64,000 nt of DNA from positions 248,001 to 312,000 of the forward strand of contig OW569371.1 of assembly GCA_937625935.1 (NCBI GenBank), given 5' to 3'. Below, in pieces: positions 19,355 to 28,944 of the stretch. The DNA is from Tetramitus jugosus. Taxonomy: Eukaryota > Heterolobosea > Eutetramitea > Acrasida > Vahlkampfiidae. The first letter of the stretch is position 1. Every line of letters starts with the position of its first letter. Made by a program: the position numbers and the translations under genes. Below the pieces are notes generated by a model, which worked only from the letters and a program-made list of their open reading frames with translations, ran no database searches and was not told the origin of the DNA.

Positions 19355-19894
19355 TTATTCCTCCTGATTGAGCTCCCTGATTTCATGCTTTACGATGGTA
19401 TTGAAGTCTGAGAAGATGAAATGAGCCGCAAATCTCTTGTTTTGCAGCATTTGAGGGAACCATAGCTTGTCATCAGGCCACATGTCATCATATGGAATCT
19501 GATCGACATTGAACCATTCTGGTTTCATCTCCTCAGTCTCCTCGATTTGTCCTTGTAGCTCACCAGACTTGAAAACATGACATTCCAACAACCGATCTTC
19601 ATACTGATGATCAAATTCGAAGAACAGAATACCCATTTGTTCTGGATTCACTGCAGTGACACCAAATTCTTCTTGTAGTTCTCTCTGGGCTCCTTCTGCG
19701 ATTGTTTCACCCTTCTCAACCTTTCCACCAGCACCATTCCACTTTCCAGCTCCAAAACCTCTCTTCTTCATTCCCAATAGCAGCTCGTTTCCCTTGTGAA
19801 TGAAAACAAGTGTAAGAACCTTGCGATCTTGGTATTTAGCGGCAGCTATAGGAAAAATTGGCTTTGTCAAATGAATGGGCAAGAGTCTTTGCAT
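19355..19894 (-). CDS. NUDT1: Nudix hydrolase, MTH1/NUDT1-like
   Basis: A 179-residue protein very close to MTH1, which hydrolyses oxidised purine nucleotides (8-oxo-dGTP, 2-OH-dATP) to sanitise the dNTP pool. The Nudix box is intact, GGKVEKGETIAEG then RELQEEFG. MTH1-specific strings are seen upstream (LLLGMKKRGFGAGKWNG) and downstream (EMKPEWFNVDQIPYDDMWPDD). The ATG at 19894 was chosen because an E2F-like GC motif sits just before it. The frame extends to an ATG at 19975, which would add a hydrophobic, Arg-bearing leader that could act as a mitochondrial presequence; alternative starts are possible. Confidence 0.9.
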   Translation of the reverse strand: MQRLLPIHLTKPIFPIAAAKYQDRKVLTLVFIHKGNELLLGMKKRGFGAGKWNGAGGKVEKGETIAEGAQRELQEEFGVTAVNPEQMGILFFEFDHQYEDRLLECHVFKSGELQGQIEETEEMKPEWFNVDQIPYDDMWPDDKLWFPQMLQNKRFAAHFIFSDFNTIVKHEIRELNQEE

Positions 19895-19934
19895 TGATAT
19901 TTTTCGTCCTTGTTGTGAAAATGATGTTCCCACG

Positions 19935-19951
19935 AAAAAGCGCGCCAAAAA
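19935..19951 (-). promoter_or_regulatory. E2F-like motif upstream of NUDT1
   Basis: The reverse strand reads TTTTTGGCGCGCTTTTT, 41-57 bases before the ATG at 19894. It matches the TTTSGCGC family of motifs seen elsewhere in this window. Confidence 0.45.
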
Positions 19952-20115
19952 CCAAAGTAGTTCCAGCCGCGCCATTTCGATTGTGTTTCCGTTAAGGATT
20001 TTCAGTTTTGATCCACTGCTGCAATAAATTAATTAGAAGAACCAAATATTTCGAATAACAAAAGCTATACACTTTGAACCAAATCAGTTGGTCGCACATC
20101 ATCATAATTTATTCC

Positions 20116-21524
20116 ATGAGTCATCTCCACTTTGATAATGAACCTCGTGCCATGCACAAAAAGTATGAACCACGCTCAAGGCTCGCCCATCTTTTGCCAA
20201 CGAAGATGAAGAAGCGTGAATCACAACCACCAAAGTCTAATGTTCATGATTCTGATTGGGAGTTTAACGCCCCAAAGTTTTATGACTTTGATCATTTGAA
20301 TGAGTCAAAGAAGGTGGATATTTGGTTTGGTAAGTATGCAATTGATCTCCATATGAGCCTTCATTCTCATTTCTAATCGCTCTCTTTCCACAAATTTATA
20401 ATGCTTTAGATTCTGAGCAGGCTGCTCAATTAGAGTTTGATCCCAATATTGAAAAGGAGAATGTACAACAAGCAAACAAGAATAACAAGAACAAACCAAA
20501 GAAAGCATCTGATCCACTCATGTTTACACCAGTCAAAACACCAAAGAGACAACTGAAGGAGACAACTGCAGTTGTACAGGAGCAACCAAACAAGGACAAT
20601 GTTGCTGTCAATCCTCAAAAGGCTCCGACGATTTTGGGAGTGAAACCTGATCAAAAAGTCAAGCGTAAGAAGGTCGCAGCTGAGCCTCATCGCTATCAGT
20701 TGACGATACCACACACGCCAAAGCTATTAACTGCTCAACGAAACAGGAAAATCGAAAGGGAAGAAGTGAATGTGCAACCACCCAAGAACAACAATGACAG
20801 CCAAGAATCTAAATGGGAACCAAAATTAACTCACCCTGTGCCGTTCAAGTTCCATGAAACCGTTCGCAGGAAGGAAGAAATCATTTCGCATCACTCACCA
20901 TTCAGAACCGTGCAAGAGAGATTGAAAGAATTCGACACAAAGTACTCCAGACCAAAGCGGCTCTTTAAGCCACAATTGACGGTACCACAGGAGTTTCACT
21001 TTTCGACCCAGCAGAGAATCAGACCTGCAGCTCTAAGTAGCGAAGATCGGGAGCAACTAGAGGTGGAGAGTGCTCCAAAGTTCAAGCCAAGAGCTTTCAA
21101 TCCAAGCCTGTTCAACAATGGTGCTGTTGGTGTTGCAAAAGTTGAGAAGAGAGGACTGACTCAACCTCAAGAGTTCCACTTGAGCACAACGAACAAGAGA
21201 TCAAGAGAAGTAGTCGATGAACAGGAAGAGGAGCAAGCATCTAAGCCAGCTCCAAAGAGAAGGAGAACCGAGGCACATCGTGAGCCTGTAAGAAGAACTC
21301 TCGAAATGCCAGACTCTCCACAATTGGTCACCCGGAATAAGCAAAGATTGACAAGTGAAGCCGAAGAGTCCATCACACAGTTCAAGTCAAAGCCTGCCCC
21401 ATCATCAGTTCCTTTCTTTCCAAAGCTCGGAGTCGCTCCATTGACTGAACCAAAACCATTCAACCTTAGAACAGAATCGAGAAGAAGAACCAATGCCGTA
21501 AATTCTTCCAGCCTCAGATCATGA
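20116..21524 (+). CDS. TPX2: TPX2-like spindle assembly factor
   Basis: Two exons, 20116-20329 and 20410-21524, flank an 80-base GTAAGT...TTTAG intron (phase 1); the product is 442 residues. The N-terminal segment EFNAPKFYDFDHL followed by VDIWF matches the Aurora A-binding region of TPX2 (YDAPSDFINF... SWF), and the intron falls exactly in this motif. Further on are repeats of the TPX2 kind (PQEFHFSTQQR, PQEFHLSTTNKR, PKPFNLRTESR, FKPRAFNPSLF) and many Pro/Lys/Arg stretches. TPX2 activates Aurora A and nucleates spindle microtubules in a Ran-dependent way. It is shorter than the vertebrate protein (about 750), mainly in the C-terminal half. Confidence 0.78.
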
Positions 21525-21768
21525 AGATTGATACGTTGCGAATAAACAGCTCATTCCATTTTTCCGAATGATGACGACATTGACGAATGTTCAACAAACA
21601 ATGCAGTTGTCGGTTTTTCTTGTAACTTCTATTGTAAAGTGTTGATTCGGGCCGGTGAGCGGACTACGGTGAGAACGCAATAAAAGATCTCGAAAATCTT
21701 GATTGTCAATTAAAATCAACAACGACAATAACAAATCAACACCTCGAATATCACTGAGTAATAACACA

Positions 21769-22149
21769 ATGAGTTGGGACGGATACGTAGCAAATTTGGT
21801 TGGAGACAGGAGCCAAGTCACTAAGGCAGCCTTCTTTGGACACGATGGATCCATCTGGGCCAAGAGCGCTGATTTGAACATTACTCCTCAAGAAGCTCTT
21901 GCTATTGTTTCTACATTTAACAGCCCTAACAAGGGTTTCGAAACTGGTTTCGTCATTGGTGGACAGAAGCACATGTGCATTAGAGCTTCTTCTGATCACA
22001 TTTGTGGAAAGATGGGAACATCTGGCTTCTCTGCTTACAAGACTGGTCAAAGCGTTGTATTTGGATACTATGTCGAACCAGCCACTCCTGGTAACTGCGA
22101 TGTTTCTGTTGGAAAGTATGCTGACTACTTGTCTCAAAACGGATATTAA
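21769..22149 (+). CDS. Profilin
   Basis: A 126-residue profilin, the small actin-monomer-binding protein that also binds poly-proline and phosphoinositides. The N-terminal helix MSWDGYVANLV, the segment AAFFGHDGSIWAKS, the GFVIGGQKHMCIR strand and the C-terminal GKYADYLSQNGY helix are all diagnostic. Length is standard. The ATG is preceded by an A-rich leader, and an AATAAA poly(A) signal follows the stop at about 22158. High expression is expected in a crawling amoeba. Confidence 0.95.
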   Translation: MSWDGYVANLVGDRSQVTKAAFFGHDGSIWAKSADLNITPQEALAIVSTFNSPNKGFETGFVIGGQKHMCIRASSDHICGKMGTSGFSAYKTGQSVVFGYYVEPATPGNCDVSVGKYADYLSQNGY

Positions 22150-22598
22150 TTGTACAACAATAAACCATGTAATGTAAATCTCTCTGGCCGCAGAGTTAAT
22201 TTTTTAGTCGCAAGTTTCAATCTCAATTTGGTAGTTCATTGTTACATTTTTGGGAGTTCTAAAACTCAGATATGTGGGGACTGTTGAATGTAGTGCCAGA
22301 GAAAAGTCGTTCTCCGTAACATTGTCTCACTGTTTCAGTCCAAGTTGGTTAATGCTCCCATGTCCATCACAAGGAGAAAGACACTATCAGTTTCAGATGA
22401 TCGTCAATCTCTTCTTTCGTTAGGCACATACAAGTGATTCAGTGGCTAAAACTCTTTTGGTGAATTCACCTTTTCAAGTACTGTCTCCTCATAGTCTCCA
22501 GCAATATCTCCTGTATCAATTTACAAGACAATCTCGCAAAGATGGAACAGTATCAACCAGTGCAATTTACTTCCAATGAAGTCATCTTGTCGTAAACG
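22150..22598. other. 450-base intergenic region
   Basis: Holds the profilin 3' end (AATAAA at about 22158) and the leader of the next gene. A short reverse-strand frame near 22440-22510 reads as plausible protein but is broken by stops; I cannot assign it. Confidence 0.35.
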
Positions 22599-22612
22599 TT
22601 TTGGCGCCAAAA
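22599..22612. promoter_or_regulatory. Perfect palindromic E2F-like site
   Basis: TTTTGGCGCCAAAA, a perfect 14-base palindrome, 38 bases before the ATG of the F-box gene at 22650. Confidence 0.5.
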
Positions 22613-22649
22613 AGGAAGTTGTGAAAAAAGAATTGGAGCGAACAAAAAA

Positions 22650-23444
22650 ATGAAGAGAACTACCACCCAGTGCGAACCGAACGAAATTTGTCAATACAAA
22701 AAGGCCAAATCATCAACCACACCAGATGAAAAATGTTGTGGTGGAGTAGATTGTTTGAGTGGTGACATGTTGTCTGACATCTTCAGTTTTTGCAATGCAT
22801 CCGATATGTGTCATCGTATTGCCCTTGTTTGTCACAAATGGAATGAGAGTCAATATCCTGCTTGGCAAGAATTGTACAAGAGCAAGTTTGGATCAAATCT
22901 ACCTGTTGGTTTCTCCAGCACAGACAATATTGATCCAGAGTTGAATATCAGACAGGAACACGCCTTCAAGTTCTTTTATCGAGTGAAGTCACAGTATGAG
23001 AACAACCTTTATGTTTCCCATTCAAAGACATACCAGAGATCTGATTTTCCTGACAAGGAAAGTGAGAGTTCATGGTTTGCCAAGCAGGCGCTGTCTACAG
23101 GGTTGCATTGCTCTGCCGATGAAGAACCATGGCCAGACATGGATCTCATGCTCGGTGAGGAAGAAGATGAATCGGTTGATGATCACGAATTCACCAGAAT
23201 GACGCTTGTGGATCGATTGACTCATTTCAGATACTACTTGTACGAGTATCAAATGGGAGGCAATATTGTTGGTGCTGTTTTCTTGGGAAAGGGCTTGGAT
23301 GATATGGTGAGTGTTATCCATGATTCATGTTTCTATGATGAATCAACGAAACATCAAGATGATCGAGAATTGAGAAAGGCAATGGAAATTGTTTCACGTC
23401 GGAATGATGAGCCTGAGAATGAAGCAGAAGATGAAGACGAATAA
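22650..23444 (+). CDS. F-box protein
   Basis: A 264-residue protein with an F-box at about residues 33-72 (LSGDMLSDIFSFCNASDMCHRIALVCHKW, the LP..LL..IF..L..D......VCk.W pattern). A WQELYKSKFG segment follows, as is common just after F-boxes. The rest (FFYRVKSQYENNLY, FRYYLYEYQMGGNIVGAVFLG) is not recognised. The tail is acidic. It is probably an SCF adaptor of unknown target. The promoter carries a perfect E2F-like palindrome. Confidence 0.7.
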   Translation: MKRTTTQCEPNEICQYKKAKSSTTPDEKCCGGVDCLSGDMLSDIFSFCNASDMCHRIALVCHKWNESQYPAWQELYKSKFGSNLPVGFSSTDNIDPELNIRQEHAFKFFYRVKSQYENNLYVSHSKTYQRSDFPDKESESSWFAKQALSTGLHCSADEEPWPDMDLMLGEEEDESVDDHEFTRMTLVDRLTHFRYYLYEYQMGGNIVGAVFLGKGLDDMVSVIHDSCFYDESTKHQDDRELRKAMEIVSRRNDEPENEAEDEDE

Positions 23445-23536
23445 AGATAAGAATTACGATTCTCAGATGAATCTTCCTTGCTCTTGTATCATCTCCTCTT
23501 GTGCAACTCTTTGCACTGTATCCCATGCCAGAAACA

Positions 23537-23630
23537 GAGACATCCCCGTTTCGCCCCCTTCACATAAGTTCTTGCACATATCCATGGTAACTAATGTAAT
23601 CAAAGCAGCAGGGCGAAACGGGGATGTCTC
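23537..23630. repeat. Perfect 20-bp inverted repeat with 54-base spacer
   Basis: Bases 23537-23556 are the exact reverse complement of 23611-23630, GC-rich in an AT-rich setting. The arms could form a strong hairpin in the 3' flank of the F-box gene, just before tRNA-Phe. No target-site duplication or ORF inside was noticed. Confidence 0.85.
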
Positions 23631-23697
23631 CCAACCCTTTCCTTCCAATTCGGAAAATTAAAGTACCTAGTAGATAGAATCGGAGTATTTACAAGAA

Positions 23698-23770
23698 GCC
23701 GAAATAGCTCAGTTGGGAGAGCGTGAGACTGAAGATCTTAAGGTCGCGTGTTCGATCCACGCTTTCGGCA
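23698..23770 (+). tRNA. tRNA-Phe (GAA)
   Basis: A 73-base cloverleaf. Acceptor GCCGAAA pairs with TTTCGGC (discriminator A at 23770). The D arm is AGCTCAGTTGGGAGAGC. The anticodon stem TGAGA/TCTTA holds loop CTGAAGA with GAA at 23731-23733. The T arm is GCGTG-TTCGATC-CACGC. No intron. A Pol III TTTT terminator follows at about 23773. Confidence 0.97.
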
Positions 23771-23828
23771 ACCTTTTGTTTCGCTGGGTTAAAAACTTTG
23801 GACTATGTCGAATATGTTGGAGGACACT

Positions 23829-25403
23829 TTAATGAATGAACTGCAAATAGTACCGCAAATTGTTCCATTGGTCGTCCAACTTTTTCTCGTCAAGTAGTAT
23901 TGAGTGGCAGAACCAAACTTGATAATCTGTCATGATCTTTAAGTTGTCAGCCGTGACCTCACCACATAATTTAATTTGCGAGGCGTCAACCTTGATTTCA
24001 CGTCCATTGAAAGCATCGGTAGGTATATTGGCCGTTAAATTTGAAGCAATTCTCCTTCGTTTCTTAGGTCTATCCTCGTTTTCAATATCTGCTTCATCTT
24101 CACCACCCTTCACCATGTATTTATAGTCGAGTGCTTGCAACTCGGCAGATGATACTGTCCCCTTGAAAATCACACCTTGTTTGCACCTGTAGTTCACTGT
24201 TGTAATCTTTAGTGTGAACTCAATCTGTTGTTCATTGAGAAATGAGTATCGCGTTATTGCCTTAGCAGTAAATGGAAATGTCATACAGGTCGTAATATAT
24301 TTGACAAGTGTGTTTAGATCATTGAGGCAGCCAGTGCCTTCTGGACACATGGTCGTAATTCTCTTGTTCACATCAGACAGGTTCAATACTTGTGCCACAT
24401 CCACCTTCTTACTCAATTTTTGAGGTGGTTTTCCTCCGTGAGATTGAAACACCTCGACGACTTTTCTGAGACCTTCGTGATCAGAGCTCTTGAGTCGAAT
24501 AGTACTGGGAAAAGCCTCCGATATGGTGTTCAAGTTTGGAATCCTAGTCTCACACTCGTGCTTGCACAATTCCAAGAATCCTGCCTCATTCGTACACTTG
24601 ATATGATTCACCAACAGACATCTCTTGACAAATTTTCGATGATCGTCCAAAATGCGTCCAATCACCGACTTTTTCTTCATGCCATACAGATCCGTAGCCA
24701 TCACATAATAGCCTGTTGCACTCAAATCAGAAACTGACATTTTCTTGTACTTTTTCTTGCTGTGTGACCTGAATCTCGATGCCTTGCCACCATCATCAAA
24801 CTCCGAGTCCGATCCAGCATCTCCTCTAGTGCTACTACCACTGCTCACAATCTCTTCATACTCGTACAGTGGCTCCGCAACCATGATACAGCCAAAGTAG
24901 GGATTGAATTGAGCCACACTCTTCACAATCACATTCTCCTTGATGGATGATACGAGTGAGTTTCTCCACTGTGCCACAAACGGATAACACACACCATTTT
25001 TGAGGTAGTCATAAATGATGGTGTGTTGATCGAGAATGCTTCGATTGACGAGTAAGCCATCCAATCGAGTATCACTGGACATTTCTTCGTCCTTGAGTGA
25101 TGGATAGTCACCACCGTCTTGATTGTCATCGTCTTCAATGTGATATTTTTGAGTCTTGTTATTGTTGTTGGGGTTGTTGTTTTTGGTGGTATCGTCGTCA
25201 TCATCATTCTCATCATCATCATCAACATCATCATGGTCATCATCAACATCGTGATCATTACTTGTTGGTTTGCTGCTGGATGATGATGATGAAGGAGTAG
25301 TGGAGGTGGTGGTGTTAGTAGTCATGGCACCGTTGGAGTCAAGGATAGGGTCGTCGAAATGGTCCACCTGTCCGTCCATGTTGTTGTCAATCTGATCCAT
25401 CAT
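23829..25403 (-). CDS. Unrecognised acidic, probably nuclear protein
   Basis: A 524-residue protein I do not recognise. The first 115 residues are Asp/Asn/Thr-rich low complexity. The remaining 400 look like a folded domain (FNPYFGCIMVAEPLYEYEEI, GYYVMATDLYGMKKKSVIGR, CMTFPFTAKAITRYSF) interrupted by a Ser/Lys-rich insertion and a PKKRRR basic cluster that could be a nuclear signal. No catalytic motif, P-loop, zinc site or membrane segment is seen. A full E2F-type site (25470) stands 67 bases upstream, so a cell-cycle or replication role is possible but is only inference. Confidence 0.6.
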   Translation of the reverse strand: MMDQIDNNMDGQVDHFDDPILDSNGAMTTNTTTSTTPSSSSSSSKPTSNDHDVDDDHDDVDDDDENDDDDDTTKNNNPNNNNKTQKYHIEDDDNQDGGDYPSLKDEEMSSDTRLDGLLVNRSILDQHTIIYDYLKNGVCYPFVAQWRNSLVSSIKENVIVKSVAQFNPYFGCIMVAEPLYEYEEIVSSGSSTRGDAGSDSEFDDGGKASRFRSHSKKKYKKMSVSDLSATGYYVMATDLYGMKKKSVIGRILDDHRKFVKRCLLVNHIKCTNEAGFLELCKHECETRIPNLNTISEAFPSTIRLKSSDHEGLRKVVEVFQSHGGKPPQKLSKKVDVAQVLNLSDVNKRITTMCPEGTGCLNDLNTLVKYITTCMTFPFTAKAITRYSFLNEQQIEFTLKITTVNYRCKQGVIFKGTVSSAELQALDYKYMVKGGEDEADIENEDRPKKRRRIASNLTANIPTDAFNGREIKVDASQIKLCGEVTADNLKIMTDYQVWFCHSILLDEKKLDDQWNNLRYYLQFIH

Positions 25404-25469
25404 GATGTTTTTCAGTTGTTTTTTTGTTTCTTTGTGTGTTGCTTCCAGGAAAAACGGGAAAATATTTGA

Positions 25470-25481
25470 TTTGGCGGGAAA
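25470..25481 (-). promoter_or_regulatory. E2F consensus-like site
   Basis: TTTGGCGGGAAA on the + strand, a full match to the classic E2F site, 67-78 bases upstream of the reverse-strand ATG at 25403. A weaker CGGGAAAA lies at about 25455. Confidence 0.5.
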
Positions 25482-25541
25482 GTTGTTGTTGGCGTTGTTG
25501 CCTTGCAGGTGATGAGAAATAGTTTATAAGAAATTAAGGAA

Positions 25542-26947
25542 TTACTCTTCAGCTGCAGCCTCTTCCTTTGCTTCAGCTGCAGGTGGTGCAATCAACTCTG
25601 CCAACTGATTGGAAAGCTCAGCATTGTCCAAGACAGCCAATTGCAACAGCTTGACAATGACTGGAGACTCTTCATTCTTTACAGCCTTGCAAGCATCGAT
25701 CAAGGCAACTTTAGTTTCGTTAGATGCGGCAACAAATGTGCTTGCAACTTGAGCCTTTTGTTGGAGACCTCTTGGCTTGCCCAATGGAGCAACAGCCTTT
25801 ATCAAGTGTTCATTTTGATCACCATCAACAGCCTTTAGAGCAGAAACGAATTGATTCAAGACTTGTTCATTCACGACGACTTGACTGAACTTGCCCTTGG
25901 AGGCAAGACTGAAAACTTCAACTGCTCTTGCGACATCTCCGGCAGCAAGCAATTGGTCAATGACAAAGAATAGAGCTTCGGTATCAACTGGCATTCTCAA
26001 CACATGCGCATTCATCAACACTGAAAAAGCAATACGAATGAAAATGTTTGTTTAGCACACGCACACAACTCATCACAATAACAACAACAACAACATGAAC
26101 TACACACAAACAACAAAAAGAACAAGCATGCAAAAAAAAAACACACACTACATACAATCAACAGCACTGTCCACATCACCCAATTGAACAAATTTTTTGA
26201 GCATCACAAGTGTCGTATGATTCTTAAACTTGATATTTCTGAATGATAGAACTCTCCAAACACGCAGAGCAAACTGTAAATCAGCCTCAGTCTTTGACAG
26301 AGAAATCAATTCTTCCACTGGAACGGAGCTATGACGCTTTCGTGTCTGATTCAACTCTCTCATATACTTTGTGTAGGCAATTTCTATTGGGGATTCAGGC
26401 GACCATCTTCTCTCTTCCTTCTCATCCTTCAAGTACTCTTGTTTGATTGCTGCACCGCCCAACTTTTTTGTCAAGACTGCTTTTTTCTATGGATGATGAA
26501 TTGATAAATTATATTTGTTATTTGTGTGTGTGTGTGATGGATGAGAGAGAGTGTGCCAGGTGTTCGTTGGTTGTTTCGTTTGTGATTCCACCCGAGGGAG
26601 ATCAAGTAGTTTGTTATATTGATGAAATGATGTACAAATGTCAGTAAAGTTGATTTTGCGCAAAAGCTTTCAACAAGAAACGAAAAAAGATTGTTCATGA
26701 CGCGTACCTTCTTAGCTTCAATAACCTTTTGCCATCCTCTTCTTCCCTTGAGGTTAACAGGCAGATGCTTACCACCGTGACGCACTTGGTTGTTGAAAAG
26801 TGTGTTTGTAATGTTGTTGTTATTGCAGATGAGAGAAGATGAGATCACATGATGACTGGTGGTCGAAGATAGAGATGAAGATGCGATCAAATGATGTCTA
26901 GCATTGTTTGCGACGAACAAGGAACGTCCCTTGATTAAGCTCTGCAT
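25542..26947 (-). CDS. Mitochondrial PPR-like or mitoribosomal protein
   Basis: Three exons, 26947-26708, 26486-26156 and 26020-25542, are joined by introns 26487-26707 (221 bases) and 26021-26155 (135 bases), both GT-AG; the product is 349 residues. The N-terminus is rich in Arg, Ser and His without acidic residues, as in mitochondrial presequences. The middle has helical pairs resembling degenerate PPR/TPR repeats (TEADLQFALRVWRVLSF, NHTTLVMLKKFVQLGDVDSAV, TEALFFVIDQLLAAGDVARAVEVF). The C-terminus is Ala/Glu-rich. An mS27-type mitoribosomal or RNA-binding role is possible. The gene model is firmer than the function. Confidence 0.6.
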
Positions 26948-27153
26948 TTTTCTCAACGTGTTGTTTCACAATTTTTTTGTTTGTGTGGGAACAGAGTTTC
27001 GCCGAAATTTGTTGTAAAGATTTTCCCTCCGGTTTAGGTGACAACTATGCTCATAGACGCATAAAGGTCTGGGATTCCAACCACCAGCATTCTTGACCAA
27101 GTCACGGCCAAACAAAGCCAGACGACTGGAGAAAGGAGCAAAAAAGTAAAAGT

Positions 27154-27236
27154 CGCGAACTACAGGATTCGAACCTGTGAGGGATCTCTCCCATCTGATT
27201 TCGAGTCAGACGCCTTAACCACTCGGCCAAATTCGC
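27154..27236 (-). tRNA. tRNA-Ser (CGA)
   Basis: An 83-base class II tRNA on the reverse strand. Acceptor GCGAATT pairs with AGTTCGC, with discriminator G at 27154. The anticodon stem TCTGA/TCAGA carries loop CTCGAAA with CGA at 27201-27203 (decoding UCG). The long variable arm GGGAGAGATCCC identifies serine. The T arm is CAGG-TTCGAATC-CTG. A run of T follows downstream on the same strand. A TATATA-like stretch lies about 30 bases upstream. Confidence 0.96.
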
Positions 27237-27742
27237 TTGGTGTGTGATAAGGCACAAAAAATCTTGATATATACTAAAAATGTCTTTTTTTCGTTGCTGG
27301 CACAAATGATCACAGGACTGACGAAGAGTGGAATAGAGAAGAAGCAAAGGGAGAAAAGGCCCAAAATTTGCTGATTTTAATTCAAAGGAGATTGCTGGTT
27401 TCTAATGCTCTACTTGAATCAATTTTGACGGCATGCTGGCGACAGAGAATCAACAAAGAAGTTAAATGAGCAACCAATGGTTGTATTTAAAAAACATAGT
27501 TCTTTTTTCGGACGGTAGGTCGCATCTGCCGTAGTTGTTCGACCAAGAAAAAAGTGCCGGAGTGGATGAAGACGAGCAAATAACAGATTTTAGCTTCCTC
27601 AAATACAAACACTCATTTTGAGTTAAGTTGTCTGTGGTAGTTTTTTTTGGCCAACCAAAATAATCCAGTCCGCACGTTCTTTGTTCGTGTTGTTCATCAT
27701 TTATTGTAAAAGTTTGTGTGGTGATACTGCATACGTAGTGAC
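27237..27742. other. 500-base non-coding region with imperfect nested stem
   Basis: No protein gene seen. At 27502-27554 an outer 8-bp arm (CTTTTTTC/GAAAAAAG) encloses a 9-bp hairpin (27512-27532, two G-U pairs, loop CGC). This could be an RNA structure or chance. Confidence 0.35.
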
Positions 27743-28548
27743 TTAAACACCAATTTGGCTACGAACTGCATTTCTGGCAAACAATCCCACGATAGCATCC
27801 TTAATGGCCACAACACTTCCACCATCATCATTCCAGTACTTGAACATGATACACATGATGACAAACATGTAAACAGCATTGGCCAACCATACTGCCATCA
27901 TCACAAATTGCCACGTCATTCCAAAGTAGTTCTTGTAACGAATTTCCCAGAGACCTGCAACCAGACCGTTTCCTCCGACATTGGGCACTCCAATGCTCAT
28001 CAAAATACAGAACAAAATACCCACAAAGTATGCCAGGAAAAAGATGCCATAACGCAGCGAGTTGCTGCTCTTGCAAGCACCATAAACGGGATAAAATTGA
28101 ACAAAGAAGGCAACAAACGGAATAAAAAAGAGATAAATGGCAGACATGACTGTCATTCCCAGGAAGGCACTATTGTAACCCTTGGATGTCAGAGACACGA
28201 TTGCTCCCACAAAGTTGGCCAGTGCAATCACAGAAAACACTGTTTCAGGATCCAAAATGATCAAATATTTGGTTTCAAAACAAAAAAACACGTGAAAACA
28301 CAACAAGAACAACAAGAACAAAATATAAAGTTAGCTTATGGATAGATATGTGATGAAAAATCAGTGATTGTTGTTTTTCGTGGTGGTTGTTACGTACAAA
28401 AGTATTCAATTACACCCATGATGCACAAAAATTTCTTGTTTTGACATTCACTTAAGCTTAGGTACATGAATGGACAGAATGGAGGAAAGTTGTTGACCTT
28501 GTGAGGCTCCACTTCTGTTCCCATCAAGTTCTTGAAGAATTGCGACAT
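27743..28548 (-). CDS. Secretory carrier membrane protein (SCAMP)
   Basis: Two exons, 28548-28398 and 28239-27743, flank a 158-base intron (donor GTACGT, acceptor AAACAG, phase 1); the product is 215 residues. Splicing restores the first membrane helix. The SCAMP core is seen: FPPFCPFMYLSL at the start of the conserved region, four hydrophobic helices, QFYPVYGACKSSNSLRYGIFF (compare [20 protein letters not shown]) and a VPNVGGNGLVAGLWEI loop. SCAMPs take part in post-Golgi and endocytic vesicle traffic. The N-terminal NPF repeats and long cytosolic tail are missing. A GC motif lies about 80 bases upstream of the start. Confidence 0.78.
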
Positions 28549-28625
28549 GTTGTTATTGTGTTGGTTGTGGTTTGTTCGGTTTGTTGTTTGAGACTCCAAA
28601 AAGGAACGTTCGTGTTTCTTTGTTT

Positions 28626-28633
28626 TTTCGCGC
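28626..28633. promoter_or_regulatory. E2F-like motif TTTCGCGC
   Basis: Core TTTCGCGC within a T/A-rich flank, 78 bases upstream of the SCAMP start on the reverse strand. Confidence 0.4.
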
Positions 28634-28944
28634 TAAAAAAGTGCTCAAACAGAATCTGCTAATATTCCGCTCTCCAACCAGGTCGTGGAAACTGGTCAGG
28701 TACCTGTGTGTCATTGAAGGAATTATTTCTCATGTGTTACTCGTTCTTTTTTCAATGGTTGCAGGTTCCTCACTTTAACGTTCGTGTGCTGCACAACTCT
28801 CATCATTTGTCATTGCATTTTCTTGCAATGCGGACAAACATGTTCGGCAGTTGACATCAGCTTTCACAACTCGTCGCCAAGCAAAAAGCAACACAAAACA
28901 TTCAAAAACCAACAAACAAACCAAAACCAAACACCAGACACCAG

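Noticed and set aside
19257-19367. 36-codon ORF with presequence-like start
   Set aside because: Too short and overlaps the NUDT1 end.
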